Positions 10,477 through 22,738 of a stretch of DNA of 64,000 bases are shown here, in pieces. The stretch comes from Cedecea lapagei (lineage in GTDB: Bacteria > Pseudomonadota > Gammaproteobacteria > Enterobacterales > Enterobacteriaceae): the NCBI RefSeq assembly GCF_900635955.1, contig NZ_LR134201.1:3968001-4032000 (forward strand), read 5' to 3'. How positions within the stretch are numbered: position 1 is the first letter of the stretch; each line of letters starts with the position of its first letter. Position numbers and translations under genes: made by a program. Below the pieces are notes generated by a model, which searched no databases, was not told the DNA's origin, and was given only the letters and a program-made list of their open reading frames with translations.

Positions 10477-11718
10477 GTGAAGATTTATCTGGTCGGTGGT
10501 GCAGTTCGCGATGGGTTATTAAAACTACCGGTTAAGGATAAAGACTGGGTTGTGGTTGGGGCTACGCCTCAGCAGATGCTGGATGAAGGTTACCAGCAGG
10601 TCGGGAAAGATTTCCCGGTGTTTCTGCATCCGCAATCCCACGAAGAGTATGCGCTGGCCCGAACCGAGAGGAAATCAGGCCAGGGCTACACTGGCTTTAC
10701 CTGCTATTCCGCCCCGGACGTGACGCTCGAGCAGGATCTTTTGCGCCGCGATCTGACAATCAACGCCATTGCCCAGGACGAACACGGCAAGCTAATTGAC
10801 CCGTATAACGGTCTGGCCGACATCAAGAGCCGCCTGCTGCGCCATGTCTCACCAGCTTTCAATGAAGATCCGCTGCGCGTCCTGCGCGTGGCGCGTTTTG
10901 CCGCACGCTACGCCCATCTGAATTTCCAGATAGCGCCAGAAACACTCGCCCTGATGCGTGAAATGACCGATAACGGTGAAATCGCCCATCTCACCGCCGA
11001 ACGCGTCTGGAAAGAGACCGAAAATGCGCTTACCAGCCGTAACCCGCAGGTCTTTTTTGCCGTGCTGCGCGAATGCGGCGCCCTGAAAGTCCTGTTCCCG
11101 GAGATCGATGCGCTTTACGGCGTCCCGGCCCCGGCAAAATGGCACCCGGAAATCGATACAGGCATTCATACGCTGATGACCCTGTCTATTGCCGCGCAGC
11201 TTAGCCCGGCGGTGGACGTTCGCTTCGCCACCCTGTGCCACGATCTGGGCAAGGGGCTGACGCCAAAAGAAAAATGGCCAAGCCACCACGGCCACGGCCC
11301 GGCGGGGGTTAAGCTTGTCGAGCAACTTTGTGCCCGCCTGCGCGTGCCCAATGAGATCCGCGACCTGGCAAAGCAGGTCGCAGAGTTCCACGATCTGATT
11401 CATACCTTCCCGATTTTGCAGCCAAAGACGGTGATCAAGCTGTTTGACGCGATTGACGCCTGGCGCAAGCCGCAGCGAGTAGAGCAAATTGCCCTGACCA
11501 GCGAAGCCGATGCTCGCGGGCGCACGGGTTTTGAGGCCAGCGATTATCCGCAGGGCAGGATGCTGCGCGCGGCCTGGGCTGCGGCTCAGAGCGTGACTAA
11601 TAAAGAAGTTATCGAGGCTGGATTCAGCGGCCCGGCGATTCGGGAAGAGTTAACGAAGCGGAGAATTAAAGCGGTTGCAGCCTGGAAGGAACAGCACTGC
11701 CCCCAGCCGCAAGGCTGA
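10477..11718 (+). CDS. cca: multifunctional CCA-adding/repair protein
   Basis: Builds and repairs the 3' CCA end of tRNAs without a template. 413 residues with a GTG start at 10477, the same unusual start as in E. coli. Residues 7-12 (GGAVRD) and the catalytic pair D21/D23 in DKDW mark the nucleotidyltransferase head. [12 protein letters not shown] near 88-99 belongs to the same domain. A C-terminal HD phosphohydrolase domain (CHDLGKG near 254, plus further His residues) gives the phosphatase and 2',3'-cyclic phosphodiesterase activities found in enteric Cca. The gene converges on bacA with 12 bp between stops. Confidence 0.97.
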   Translation: MKIYLVGGAVRDGLLKLPVKDKDWVVVGATPQQMLDEGYQQVGKDFPVFLHPQSHEEYALARTERKSGQGYTGFTCYSAPDVTLEQDLLRRDLTINAIAQDEHGKLIDPYNGLADIKSRLLRHVSPAFNEDPLRVLRVARFAARYAHLNFQIAPETLALMREMTDNGEIAHLTAERVWKETENALTSRNPQVFFAVLRECGALKVLFPEIDALYGVPAPAKWHPEIDTGIHTLMTLSIAAQLSPAVDVRFATLCHDLGKGLTPKEKWPSHHGHGPAGVKLVEQLCARLRVPNEIRDLAKQVAEFHDLIHTFPILQPKTVIKLFDAIDAWRKPQRVEQIALTSEADARGRTGFEASDYPQGRMLRAAWAAAQSVTNKEVIEAGFSGPAIREELTKRRIKAVAAWKEQHCPQPQG

Positions 11719-11730
11719 GGGCTGCAGAAA

Positions 11731-12552
11731 TTAGGTGAAGATAAAGAATACCGCCGCAGCCACCGCGAAGCGGTAGATAGCAAACGGAATAAACGAGATT
11801 CGTTTGATTAGCTGCAGGAAGGTTTTTATCGCGATCAGCGCAACGATAAAGGCGGTCACAAAGCCCACGGCAAACATCGGCAGGTCGCCCATGGTCAGGA
11901 AACCGATGCTCTTATAGAGGTCAAGCGCCGTCGCCCCCATCATCATCGGCACCGCCAGCAGGAATGAGAACTCAGAGGCCGCATAGCGGCTAACGCCCAT
12001 CAGCATCCCGCCGGAAATGGTTGCCCCGGAACGGGAGAAGCCCGGCCAAAGCGCCAGACACTGGAAGCAGCCAATCATAAATGCCTGGCGATAGGTGATA
12101 TCGTCCACCCCTTCGGCACGCGGCACTTTGGGCTTCAGGCACTCCGCCGCAATCAGCAGCAGGCCGCCCACCACCAGGGCATACATGACGTTAACCGGGT
12201 TAAACAGCGATTTAATCGCGTCGTGGAGAACAAGCCCAAGCACCACCGCCGGGATCATACCGAGCAGGATATGGATCAAAGAAAGACGGCCGGTTCCCGT
12301 CCCTTCATGCTCGGGAGGACGGCCAAAATGGATGCCAATCAGACCAAACAGACGGCGCCAGAACATCACCACCACGGCAAGAATAGAGCCCAGCTGGATA
12401 ACCACTTCAAAGGTTTCCGCCGTCTGACCTTCAAAACCTAAAAGATGCCCTACGATAATCATGTGCCCGGTAGACGATACCGGTAAAAACTCGGTTAACC
12501 CTTCAACAACGCCAAGAATGGCGGCAATCGCCAACGTTGGTAGATCGCTCAT
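11731..12552 (-). CDS. bacA: undecaprenyl-diphosphatase
   Basis: Dephosphorylates undecaprenyl pyrophosphate on the periplasmic side to recycle the lipid carrier for peptidoglycan and O-antigen; extra copies give bacitracin resistance. 273 residues, the E. coli length, polytopic. The conserved motifs [16 protein letters not shown] (~17-32) and [20 protein letters not shown] (~170-190) are intact. ATG at 12552 is chosen; an in-frame GTG lies one codon upstream. The folB gene ends upstream in the same direction. Confidence 0.96.
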   Translation of the reverse strand: MSDLPTLAIAAILGVVEGLTEFLPVSSTGHMIIVGHLLGFEGQTAETFEVVIQLGSILAVVVMFWRRLFGLIGIHFGRPPEHEGTGTGRLSLIHILLGMIPAVVLGLVLHDAIKSLFNPVNVMYALVVGGLLLIAAECLKPKVPRAEGVDDITYRQAFMIGCFQCLALWPGFSRSGATISGGMLMGVSRYAASEFSFLLAVPMMMGATALDLYKSIGFLTMGDLPMFAVGFVTAFIVALIAIKTFLQLIKRISFIPFAIYRFAVAAAVFFIFT

Positions 12553-12668
12553 CACTTAACCCTCATCCCCAAAAACAGACACAAAAAAAACGGCCTACGC
12601 AGGACGTTTGCCGCAAAAGATACGTTGATAAGACCAGAGGGCCACCGTTTGGTTTAACCCTCAGGCAA

Positions 12669-13037
12669 TTATTTACTCTGTTTCAGATTACCGCCACGCT
12701 CGATGATAACCCCAACGTTGGCAGCCTGAGCAACCGCACCAGGTTTACTCACCTTCAGCCGGATCCACGGCGAATTAAAGCGGGTCAGCAGCAGATCTGC
12801 AACTTCTTCTGCCACGCGTTCCACCAGGGCAAAACGCCCGCTGCCGACATGTTTAATCACCGCATCGCTCACGTCTGCATAGCTCAGGCAATCCTTCACA
12901 TCGTCGCTGCCCGCCGCTTTACGGTTATCCCATGCCATTTCGATATCGAACACCAGTTTCTGTTCGATGGTCTGTTCCCAGTCGTAAACACCGATGGTGG
13001 TGATTACCGAAAGTTGCTCTATAAATACAATGTCCAT
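12669..13037 (-). CDS. folB: dihydroneopterin aldolase
   Basis: Cleaves 7,8-dihydroneopterin to 6-hydroxymethyl-dihydropterin in folate synthesis. 122 residues, equal to E. coli FolB and almost identical at both ends ([20 protein letters not shown]). The glutamate of YDWEQ and the catalytic lysine of the conserved C-terminal [11 protein letters not shown] segment are present. ATG at 13037 is preceded directly by an in-frame GTG at 13040, which I do not use. It is divergent from plsY with 107 bp between starts. Confidence 0.95.
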   Translation of the reverse strand: MDIVFIEQLSVITTIGVYDWEQTIEQKLVFDIEMAWDNRKAAGSDDVKDCLSYADVSDAVIKHVGSGRFALVERVAEEVADLLLTRFNSPWIRLKVSKPGAVAQAANVGVIIERGGNLKQSK

Positions 13038-13144
13038 CACGCCCTGCCCGGTTTTTAGTCATGCCGGATACCACTTCCGGCGAAATGTGCGTATTATCCA
13101 CAGATGCTAAGAAGACTTCGACACTTTCAACATGGAACAGCGTT

Positions 13145-13765
13145 ATGAGTGCAATCGCGCCTGGTATGATCCTCCTCGCGTATCTTTGCGGCTCGATTTC
13201 TAGCGCCATTCTGGTTTGCCGCATTGCCGGTCTCCCCGATCCACGCGAGAGCGGCTCCGGTAACCCAGGAGCAACCAATGTCTTACGCATTGGCGGTAAA
13301 GGTGCAGCCGTAGCGGTACTAATCTTTGACGTGCTGAAAGGCATGCTGCCCGTCTGGGCGGCCTGGGCATTAGGCGTCACGCCCTTCTGGCTCGGCCTGA
13401 TAGCCATTGCCGCCTGCCTCGGTCATATCTGGCCCGTGTTCTTTAAGTTTCGCGGTGGCAAAGGCGTGGCGACCGCGTTTGGCGCCATTGCGCCTATCGG
13501 CTGGGACTTGACTGGCGTGATGGCGGGAACCTGGCTGCTTAGCGTGTTATTAAGTGGCTACTCTTCCCTCGGCGCCATTATCAGCGCGCTTATCGCCCCG
13601 TTTTATGTCTGGTGGTTTAAACCGCAGTTCACCTTCCCGGTGGCGATGCTCTCCTGCCTGATACTGATGCGTCACCATGACAATATTCAGCGACTTTGGC
13701 GCGGGCAGGAAACCAAGATCTGGGCACGGTTCAGAAAAAAGAAGAAAAAAACCGAGCAGGAGTAG
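13145..13765 (+). CDS. plsY: acyl-phosphate:glycerol-3-phosphate acyltransferase
   Basis: Integral membrane enzyme that transfers an acyl group from acyl phosphate to glycerol-3-phosphate, the first step of phospholipid synthesis. 206 residues (E. coli 205). The three PlsY motifs are visible: GSGNPGATN (~38-46, phosphate-binding), the central GHIWPVFF...GGKGVAT (~97-112) and the C-terminal LMRHHDN. Start at ATG 13145 gives [10 protein letters not shown] as in E. coli; the frame is open further upstream into the folB promoter region. The lysine-rich tail is usual. Confidence 0.95.
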   Translation: MSAIAPGMILLAYLCGSISSAILVCRIAGLPDPRESGSGNPGATNVLRIGGKGAAVAVLIFDVLKGMLPVWAAWALGVTPFWLGLIAIAACLGHIWPVFFKFRGGKGVATAFGAIAPIGWDLTGVMAGTWLLSVLLSGYSSLGAIISALIAPFYVWWFKPQFTFPVAMLSCLILMRHHDNIQRLWRGQETKIWARFRKKKKKTEQE

Positions 13766-13983
13766 CAGCTTTGTCCGGCGGCCTTTGGGGCGCCGGGTCT
13801 GAGCTTACCGATAATCAATTGAAATTCCCCTCTTTTATCGCTCATCATCCGGTCATCCTGACCTGAAAGAGATAATCCTTTTCATATAATCCGTTAGTTA
13901 TTTTCTATAACCAAAAGTGATTTCCCCATTTACCGGGGCGCTGCTTACTCTGGCCATCCAGATTACAATAAACAGACAACACT

Positions 13984-15453
13984 ATGACGGATATACTCCA
14001 TTCAGCCCCCGCAGAGGCGGTAGCCGCTCAGGACAGAGAAATTCACTGGGTTCGCAATGCCGCAGACGTTTCACGGCTGGTCAACACCGGAAGCCACGAA
14101 CGCAGCAACGCGCGCATCGTCATTGGCATCGCGTTGGGGGGCATTTTCCTCGATGCTTACGATCTCGGTTCACTGGCATTTGGCCTGAAAGATATCACCC
14201 GGGAATTCAACCTGACGCCTGCCGGTACCGGTATGGTTGCCTCAGCCATTACCTTCGGCGCCATCGTCGGTGCGCTACTGGGCGGTTATCTCACGGATAA
14301 GATTGGACGCTACCGCGTGTTTATGGCTGATATGCTGTTCTTCGTCGTGGCAGCGATAGCCTGTGCGCTGGCGCCCAACGAATACGTCCTTACCGCCGCT
14401 CGCTTTGTGATGGGGCTGGGCGTCGGTATTGACCTTCCCGTTGCCATGGCGTTTCTCAGCGAATTTGCGAAGCTAAAAGGGCCCGGCAATAAAGCCGCCA
14501 GCGTGGCCATGTGGTGCCCGACCTGGTATGCCGCCATCAGTATTTCGTACCTGCTGGTACTGCTGTTTTATGCCGTATTGCCGGAAAGCCACAGCGACCT
14601 GCTGTGGCGCATCATTCTTGGCTTCGGCGCCGTACCGGCGCTGGTGATCATTGCGATTCGCAGCCGCTATATGAGCGAATCGCCGGTTTGGGCGGCCAAT
14701 CAGGGGAATCTGCGTGAAGCAGCCTCCATTCTGCGTACCGCCTATAACATTAATGCTCACGTTGCTCAGGAAGCGCTCAACGCGCCGGCACAGGTGGTGA
14801 AGAAAGCACAATGGAGTAACTATCTGCGCCTGTTCAAGGGCGTGTACTTACGCCGCACCACGCTCGCAACGCTGCTTTCAATTGTCTCTTCTTTCGCTTA
14901 CAACGCTGTAGCTTTCGGCTTACCGGTGATCATCTCCAGCTTCTTCGTTCAGTCGATGCTGACGACCATCCTTATCTCGCTGGCGCTAAACCTGCTGTTC
15001 GCCTTTGTCGGCGGGATACTGGCCGTGCGCCTGGTGCCGTATCTTGGCGCGTGGAAGATGTCACTGGCGGGCTATAGCTGCCAGCTTATCGCTCTGCTGG
15101 GGCTGGCGCTGATTGGCCGTCCGGAGGGGGGCGCTGAGGGGGTCGCCGCGGTGGCTATGCTGGCGCTGTTCCTGTTCGGTCAGGGCTTTGGCCCCGGCGC
15201 CCACACCATGACGTTTGCTTCGTTAAGCTACCCGACTTCGCTGCGCGGGGTGGGCGTTGGGCTTAACCAGACGCTGATGCGGGGAAGCTCAACGCTCTCC
15301 CTGTTCCTGTTCCCGCTGTTGGTTGCGTCGCTGGATACCCGGGTGTTCTGGATCATTGCTGCCGCGCCGCTGATTGGCCTGATCTCACTGCTGGCGATTC
15401 GCTGGGAGCCTTCAGGCTATGATATTGACGCAGAGGATTATCAGGAAAAATAG
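13984..15453 (+). CDS. MFS transporter
   Basis: 489 residues with about 12 predicted membrane helices in two sets of six, separated by a hydrophilic loop (~240-285). MFS motif A is seen between helices 2 and 3 (GGYLTDKIGRYR, ~100-111). FLDAYDLGSLAFGL in helix 1 resembles the aromatic-acid/sugar-type proton symporters. An N-terminal cytoplasmic stretch of ~40 residues precedes helix 1. I cannot name the substrate. It stands alone, with 218 bp to plsY and a terminator just after it, and is convergent with trpC. Confidence 0.85.
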   Translation: MTDILHSAPAEAVAAQDREIHWVRNAADVSRLVNTGSHERSNARIVIGIALGGIFLDAYDLGSLAFGLKDITREFNLTPAGTGMVASAITFGAIVGALLGGYLTDKIGRYRVFMADMLFFVVAAIACALAPNEYVLTAARFVMGLGVGIDLPVAMAFLSEFAKLKGPGNKAASVAMWCPTWYAAISISYLLVLLFYAVLPESHSDLLWRIILGFGAVPALVIIAIRSRYMSESPVWAANQGNLREAASILRTAYNINAHVAQEALNAPAQVVKKAQWSNYLRLFKGVYLRRTTLATLLSIVSSFAYNAVAFGLPVIISSFFVQSMLTTILISLALNLLFAFVGGILAVRLVPYLGAWKMSLAGYSCQLIALLGLALIGRPEGGAEGVAAVAMLALFLFGQGFGPGAHTMTFASLSYPTSLRGVGVGLNQTLMRGSSTLSLFLFPLLVASLDTRVFWIIAAAPLIGLISLLAIRWEPSGYDIDAEDYQEK

Positions 15454-15480
15454 CTCCCTTAACCGTAGGAAAGCGCAATA

Positions 15481-15512
15481 AAAAAAGCCCGCTACTCACA
15501 GCGGGCTTAATA
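15481..15512. terminator. bidirectional terminator between MFS gene and trpC
   Basis: Stem AAGCCCGCT / AGCGGGCTT with a short loop, A-rich before and AATAAAAA after. Placed between two convergent stop codons. Confidence 0.85.
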
Positions 15513-15519
15513 AAAAGAG

Positions 15520-16311
15520 TTAGCGCGGGAAAAACATCGCGGCGAGCTCTTTGCCCGGCTCCTCTGCCCGCATAAAAGCTTCGCCGACCAGGAAGTTATT
15601 CACGTTGGCTTCGCGCAGGCGAATCACATGTTCACGCGTCGCAATACCAGATTCGGTCACAACCATTCGGTCCGCCGGTAGCTGGGCTAAAAGGCTGATA
15701 GTGGTTTCGATCGTTGTCTCAAAGGTACGCAGGTTACGGTTGTTAACGCCGATAAGCGGCGTGGTCAACCGGAGCGAACGCTCCAGCTCATTAGCGTCAT
15801 GAACTTCTACCAGCACGGCCATGCCCAGCTCATGGGCCTGCGCCTCAAGATCCTGCATCTGGCTATCCTCCAGCGCGGAGACAATAAGCAGAATACAGTC
15901 GGCTCCCATCGCCCGGGCTTCATGAACCTGCCACGGATCGATCATAAAATCTTTGCGCAACACCGGCAGCTCACAGGCAGCACGCGCCTGTTGAAGGTAA
16001 TCGGCGCTTCCCTGGAAGAACTGTTCATCTGTCAGCACCGACAGGCAGGCAGCGCCTCCTTGCTGATAAGAGGCCGCGATCGCGGCGGGATTGAAATTCT
16101 CGCGAATCAACCCTTTCGACGGGCTGGCCTTTTTCACTTCGGCAATCACGCCTGCCAGACCCGCATCTCGCTTGTGGCGCAGCGCGGCAACAAAATCGCG
16201 GTGATGTTGCGCAGCAGCCTGCTCAAGCAGCTGGCTCAGGGAAATTGCTTTTTTGGCGGCGGCAATTTCTTCATGCTTAACGGCGATAATTTTGCTGAGG
16301 ATATCGGACAC
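15520..16311 (-). CDS. trpC: stand-alone indole-3-glycerol phosphate synthase
   Basis: Would convert CdRP to indole-3-glycerol phosphate in tryptophan synthesis. 263 residues forming a single (beta/alpha)8 domain. The active-site motifs [10 protein letters not shown] (~58-67), LRKDF (~118-122), [18 protein letters not shown] and VTESGIAT are intact. In E. coli and its relatives IGPS is normally the N-terminal half of a TrpC-TrpF fusion in the trp operon; this one has no TrpF part and no trp neighbours. From memory the N-terminus (MSDIL..I.AVK.EE...AKK) and overall pattern resemble beta-proteobacterial TrpC more than enteric TrpCF. The start is GTG at 16311 with GGAG 7 bp upstream. It lies downstream of the tsaD terminator, so it likely has its own promoter. 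Confidence 0.9.
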   Translation of the reverse strand: MSDILSKIIAVKHEEIAAAKKAISLSQLLEQAAAQHHRDFVAALRHKRDAGLAGVIAEVKKASPSKGLIRENFNPAAIAASYQQGGAACLSVLTDEQFFQGSADYLQQARAACELPVLRKDFMIDPWQVHEARAMGADCILLIVSALEDSQMQDLEAQAHELGMAVLVEVHDANELERSLRLTTPLIGVNNRNLRTFETTIETTISLLAQLPADRMVVTESGIATREHVIRLREANVNNFLVGEAFMRAEEPGKELAAMFFPR

Positions 16312-16432
16312 AATGTTCTCCAGGTTCAGTCGGGTATCGCGATAGAGTGCCGGATTGTGCGCCGAAAGTACCGGGCAAATTCCGCTTTCGATTGTTGCAG
16401 AGTATTACCTGTAAGGCGGGCTGCAGAGACAA

Positions 16433-16460
16433 AAAAGGAGCGGTTAAACGCTCCTTTTGG
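16433..16460 (-). terminator. tsaD terminator
   Basis: Stem AAAAGGAGCG / CGCTCCTTTT around a GTTAAA loop, with a T-run on the minus strand, directly after the tsaD stop. Confidence 0.85.
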
Positions 16461-16468
16461 TTGGCTTA

Positions 16469-17482
16469 TCAGGCGGCAGGTAATTCTGCCAGCGGCCAGC
16501 GAGGACGAACGCTTACGCTCAGCTCTCCAGCGGTGCCTGCTTTCAGGCGAATCATTCCTGCATAGGCGATCATTGCGCCATTATCGGTACAAAACTCCGG
16601 GCGAGCGTAGAACACTTCACCGCGGCGTTTAGTCATCATCTCGGCCAGTTTTGCGCGCAGAGTGCGGTTCGCGCTCACGCCGCCGGCCATCACCAGCCGC
16701 TTAAAGCCGGTATGCTCAAGCGCGCGTTTGCATTTAATCGCCAGCGTATCCACCACCGCATCTTCAAAAGCGCGGGCGATATCAGCGCGAGTCTGCTCGT
16801 CAGCGTCGTTATCGCGAATGGTGTTTGCGGCGAAGGTTTTCAGGCCTGAGAAGCTAAAATCCATCCCCGGGCGGTCGGTCATCGGGCGTGGGAAGGTAAA
16901 ACGCCCCGCCGTACCCTGTGCCGCCATTTTGGACAGCAGCGGCCCGCCGGGATAGTCGAGCCCAAGAAGCTTGGCGGTTTTATCAAATGCCTCACCGGCC
17001 GCATCGTCGATAGATTCGCCCAGCAGCTCATACTGACCAATGCCGGTGACGCTGATCAGCTGGGTATGGCCGCCGGAAACCAGCAGCGCGACAAACGGGA
17101 ATTCGGGCGGATTATCTTCCAGCATAGGCGCCAGCAGGTGGCCTTCCATATGGTGTACCGGTACGGCAGGCACATCCCAGGCAAACGCCAGCGAGCGACC
17201 AATCGTTGCCCCAACCAGCAGCGCCCCCACCAGACCTGGCCCGGCGGTGTACGCCACGCCGTCGATATCTTTTGCGGTTAGTCCGGCCTCTTTCAGCGCG
17301 GCCTGGATAAGCGGCACGGTCTTGCGAACGTGATCGCGGGAGGCCAGCTCCGGCACCACGCCGCCGTAGTCAGCGTGCAGTTTCACCTGACTATACAATT
17401 GGTTGGCTAATAACCCTTTCTCATCGTCATAAATGGCGATGCCGGTTTCATCACAGGATGTTTCGATTCCCAGTACACGCAT
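16469..17482 (-). CDS. tsaD: tRNA N6-adenosine threonylcarbamoyltransferase
   Basis: Transfers threonylcarbamoyl from TC-AMP to A37 of ANN-decoding tRNAs, with TsaB and TsaE. 337 residues, as in E. coli. ASKHA-fold motifs: [15 protein letters not shown] at 5-19, the metal-binding HMEGH near 111-115, [11 protein letters not shown] near 132-142, and the phosphate-binding [10 protein letters not shown] near 267-276. It is divergent from rpsU, the conserved position in enterobacteria. Confidence 0.97.
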   Translation of the reverse strand: MRVLGIETSCDETGIAIYDDEKGLLANQLYSQVKLHADYGGVVPELASRDHVRKTVPLIQAALKEAGLTAKDIDGVAYTAGPGLVGALLVGATIGRSLAFAWDVPAVPVHHMEGHLLAPMLEDNPPEFPFVALLVSGGHTQLISVTGIGQYELLGESIDDAAGEAFDKTAKLLGLDYPGGPLLSKMAAQGTAGRFTFPRPMTDRPGMDFSFSGLKTFAANTIRDNDADEQTRADIARAFEDAVVDTLAIKCKRALEHTGFKRLVMAGGVSANRTLRAKLAEMMTKRRGEVFYARPEFCTDNGAMIAYAGMIRLKAGTAGELSVSVRPRWPLAELPAA

Positions 17483-17947
<465 letters not shown>

Positions 17948-17990
17948 TCTTCTGAGGATTCACTCCTCAACTTCAGACTGAGTAGTAGTT

Positions 17991-18030
17991 ATAAGGCCGT
18001 GCTTCCGAAAGGAATGCGCGGCTTATTCTC
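17991..18030 (+). terminator. rpsU-dnaG intercistronic hairpin (attenuating terminator)
   Basis: Imperfect stem AAGGCCGTGCTTCC / GGAATGCGCGGCTT closed by a GAAA loop, in the position of the partial terminator T1 known between rpsU and dnaG in E. coli, which keeps primase output low. The T-run is weak (TTATTCTC). Confidence 0.65.
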
Positions 18031-18100
18031 GTTTATAAACTGACATATCCCTGAGCTTTTAGGCCACAGCCTGAGAGATGACGGATATAGCATGGGGCCT

Positions 18101-19846
18101 ATGGCTGGACGAATCCCGCGTGTTTTTATCAATGACCTGATCGCTCGCACCGACATCGTCGACCTGATCGATGCTCGCGTGAAGCTTAAAAAGCAGGGCA
18201 AGAATTACCACGCATGTTGTCCATTCCATAACGAGAAAACCCCCTCTTTCACCGTGAACGGTGATAAACAGTTTTACCACTGCTTTGGCTGCGGCGCGCA
18301 CGGTAACGCCCTCGACTTTTTGATGAACTACGACAAGCTCGAGTTTGTTGAAAGCGTTGAAGAGCTGGCGACCATGCACAATCTTGAAGTGCCGTACGAG
18401 TCTGGCAACGGCCCAAGCCAGATCGAGCGGCATCAGCGCCAGAGCCTGTATCAGCTGATGGACGGCCTGAATGCCTTCTATCAGCAGTCCCTGAAGCAGC
18501 CCGCCGCGGAACCGGCGCGCCAGTATCTGGGTAAGCGTGGCCTGAGCGACGAAGTGATTAACCACTTTGCCATCGGCTATGCGCCTCCGGGCTGGGACAA
18601 TGCGCTTAAACGCTTTGGCGGCAACAGTGAAAATCGCCAGGCGCTAACGGACGCCGGCATGCTGGTCACCAACGACCAGGGCCGCAGCTATGACCGCTTT
18701 CGCGAGCGAGTCATGTTCCCGATTCGCGACAAACGCGGCCGGGTCATCGGGTTTGGTGGACGCGTGCTGGGCGACGCCCTGCCGAAGTACCTGAACTCCC
18801 CGGAAACCGACATTTTTCACAAGGGCCGCCAGCTGTATGGCCTGTATGAGGCCCAGCAGAGCCAGCCGGAACCGGCGCGTCTTCTGGTAGTCGAAGGATA
18901 TATGGATGTGGTGGCGCTGGCGCAGTACGGCATTTCTTACGCCGTCGCCTCCCTTGGCACCTCCACAACCGCCGATCATATTCAGCTGCTGTTCCGGGTA
19001 ACGGATAACGTAGTGTGCTGCTATGACGGCGATCGCGCGGGACGGGACGCGGCGTGGCGTGCGCTGGAAACTGCGCTACCTTATATGACAGACGGTCGTC
19101 AGCTGCGGTTTATGTTCCTGCCCGACGGCGAAGACCCGGATACGCTGGTGCGTAAAGAAGGAAAGGAAGCGTTCGAAGCGCGAATGGAGCAGGCTCAGCC
19201 GCTCTCCACGTTCCTGTTTAACAGCCTGCTGCCGCAGGTTGATTTGAGTACGCCAGACGGAAGAGCCCGCTTAAGCACGCTTGCTCTGCCGCTGATTAGC
19301 CAGGTACCCGGCGAAACGCTGCGTATCTATCTGCGTCAGGAGCTGGGCAATAAGCTCGGTATTCTGGATGACAGCCAGCTTGAAAAGCTGATGCCTAAAC
19401 AGGTCGAAGGCTCAACGCCTCGCCCGGCGCCTCAGCTAAAACGCACAACCATGCGTATACTGATAGGGTTACTGGTACAAAATCCGGAACTGGCACCGCT
19501 GGTTCCGCCACTCAGCGGGCTGGATGCCACAAAGCTGCCGGGTCTGGCGTTATTTAGCGGCCTGGTTGAGGCCTGCCTGGCCCAGCCTGGACTGACTACC
19601 GGGCAGCTGCTGGAGCAATATCGTGGAACAAATGAGGCCACAACCCTTGAAAAACTCTCCGCGTGGGACGATATAGCAGATAAGGACATTGCTGAAAAAA
19701 CGTTCACCGACTCGCTGGACCATCTTTTCGAGTCGGCGCTGGAGCTAAGGTTTGAAGAATTAATGGCACGTTCCAGGACCACGGGGCTAACCCCGGCGGA
19801 ACGTGAAGAAGTTCGCGTGATCACGCAATCGCGCGCCAAAAAATAG
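18101..19846 (+). CDS. dnaG: DNA primase
   Basis: Makes RNA primers at the replication fork, working with DnaB helicase. 581 residues, the E. coli length. N-terminal zinc ribbon with ligands C40, H43, C61 and C64. The TOPRIM catalytic core carries VVEGYMDV near 263-270 and the DGDRAGRD acidic motif near 309-316. The C-terminal helicase-binding domain (from ~440) ends in RAKK. ATG at 18101 (MAGRIPRVF) is chosen over an in-frame ATG at 18092, since it matches E. coli. Between rpsU and rpoD in the classic operon. Confidence 0.97.
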   Translation: MAGRIPRVFINDLIARTDIVDLIDARVKLKKQGKNYHACCPFHNEKTPSFTVNGDKQFYHCFGCGAHGNALDFLMNYDKLEFVESVEELATMHNLEVPYESGNGPSQIERHQRQSLYQLMDGLNAFYQQSLKQPAAEPARQYLGKRGLSDEVINHFAIGYAPPGWDNALKRFGGNSENRQALTDAGMLVTNDQGRSYDRFRERVMFPIRDKRGRVIGFGGRVLGDALPKYLNSPETDIFHKGRQLYGLYEAQQSQPEPARLLVVEGYMDVVALAQYGISYAVASLGTSTTADHIQLLFRVTDNVVCCYDGDRAGRDAAWRALETALPYMTDGRQLRFMFLPDGEDPDTLVRKEGKEAFEARMEQAQPLSTFLFNSLLPQVDLSTPDGRARLSTLALPLISQVPGETLRIYLRQELGNKLGILDDSQLEKLMPKQVEGSTPRPAPQLKRTTMRILIGLLVQNPELAPLVPPLSGLDATKLPGLALFSGLVEACLAQPGLTTGQLLEQYRGTNEATTLEKLSAWDDIADKDIAEKTFTDSLDHLFESALELRFEELMARSRTTGLTPAEREEVRVITQSRAKK

Positions 19847-19996
19847 ATTCGCGGCTTAACTGCCGAACATTGATCGGGTCACCCCCGAACGCCGCACGGA
19901 CGGGCTGCGGCATAAAAATAAATCAGCCCTCGTACGTTATTGTTGGCGGCAACGCCTACCGACACAACCCTAATACTGAAGTGTGGATACCGTCTT

Positions 19997-21841
<1,845 letters not shown>

Positions 21842-21855
21842 TCGTTCCCGAAAAC

Positions 21856-21883
21856 AAAAAGCTCCCTCAGGGAGCTTTTTTTT
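21856..21883 (+). terminator. rpoD terminator
   Basis: Stem AGCTCCC / GGGAGCT followed by T8, 15 bp after the rpoD stop; the end of the macromolecular synthesis operon. Confidence 0.9.
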
Positions 21884-21924
21884 GCTTTAAATTCCTGTGT
21901 TCTGCACCTCTGGCACGGCTTTTA

Positions 21925-21963
21925 ATTCCCCCTCTCCCTCTGGGAGCGGACCGGGATGAGGGT
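21925..21963. repeat. GC-rich palindromic intergenic repeat, copy 1
   Basis: CCCCCTCTCCCTCTGGGAG followed by CGGACCGGGATGAGGG. It shares the CCCTCTCCC / GGGAGAGGG core and the GATGAGGG-type tail with copies at 43800, 52384, 60652 and 63735. Confidence 0.6.
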
Positions 21964-21988
21964 CGGATTGAGAGCACCCAGCAATACC

Positions 21989-22495
21989 CTACCGCCCGCG
22001 CGCCGCCAGCGACTCGTCCAGCTCTTTATAAGCCTCGGTCAGCTTGTCCAGCGTTGCCCGGTTTAACCCGCTTGGGTTCGGCAAAATCCAGACTTCCGTC
22101 TCGCCGATCGTAATGTCCTGCCTGCCCCACTTAGCCCCTCGCTGGTTAAATGCCTGCTCGAAGGCCTGCTTGCCGAGAATAGCCAGTACGTCCGGCTGGT
22201 AGTCCAGCATCTTCTGCACCAGCGCCCTACCGCCGTCACGCAGCTCCTTCAGCTTCACTTCACTTGCCTGCACCGTAGGCCGCTCTACCAGCATCGTGAT
22301 ACCGCAGCGGGTATCAAGCAAATGCTGCTCTTCTTCTGGCTTCAAAAGGCGCTCGGTGAACCCCGCCTGATGGATCACCTTCCAGAAGCGATTGCCTGGA
22401 TGAGCAAAGTGGAAACCGGTGTGCGCCGAGGACTTACCGGGATTGATACCGCAGAACACCACCCTCAATCCCGGTGCAAGGATGTCATGAATCAT
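21989..22495 (-). CDS. mug: G/U mismatch-specific DNA glycosylase
   Basis: Removes uracil or ethenocytosine opposite guanine in DNA. 168 residues, identical in length to E. coli Mug. The GINPG motif has the catalytic Asn at residue 18, and the C-terminal LPNPSGL motif inserts into the duplex. It converges on rpoD across a repeat element, the same gene order as in E. coli (rpoD-mug). Confidence 0.95.
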   Translation of the reverse strand: MIHDILAPGLRVVFCGINPGKSSAHTGFHFAHPGNRFWKVIHQAGFTERLLKPEEEQHLLDTRCGITMLVERPTVQASEVKLKELRDGGRALVQKMLDYQPDVLAILGKQAFEQAFNQRGAKWGRQDITIGETEVWILPNPSGLNRATLDKLTEAYKELDESLAARGR

Positions 22496-22621
22496 ATCTA
22501 TTCCCCAGGTTTATACATCAGCTGATAGTATAAGAGTTTGATTCGTCATTGTTTATAAAAACAGCAGACGTTATATAAGCGCTGGATTGCCATCGACAGT
22601 TACATTATAATTCAGCGCCAC

Positions 22622-22697
22622 GGCCCCTTAGCTCAGTGGTTAGAGCAGGCGACTCATAATCGCTTGGTCGCTGGTTCAAGTCCAGCAGGGGCCACCA
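22622..22697 (+). tRNA. ileX: tRNA-Ile2 (anticodon CAU, lysidine-modified)
   Basis: A 76-nt cloverleaf with acceptor GGCCCCT / AGGGGCC and encoded CCA end, D arm AGCTCAGTGGTTAGAGCAG, anticodon loop GACTCATAATC and T arm CTGGTTCAAGTCCAG. The CAU anticodon on this body is not a Met tRNA: it matches E. coli ileX, whose C34 is converted to lysidine by TilS so that it reads AUA. In E. coli it also follows mug. Confidence 0.93.
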
Positions 22698-22698
22698 G

Positions 22699-22738
22699 AC
22701 AAAAAAAGCTGACGATCTCTCGTCAGCTTTTTGCTTTT
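22699..22738. repeat. 40-bp direct repeat, left copy (ileX terminator)
   Basis: Starts ACAAAAAAAGCTGACG and ends in GCTTTT; contains stem AGCTGACGA / TCGTCAGCT with a TCTC loop and a T-run, a normal terminator 1 nt after the tRNA CCA. All 40 bases recur exactly at 24128-24167. Confidence 0.9.
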
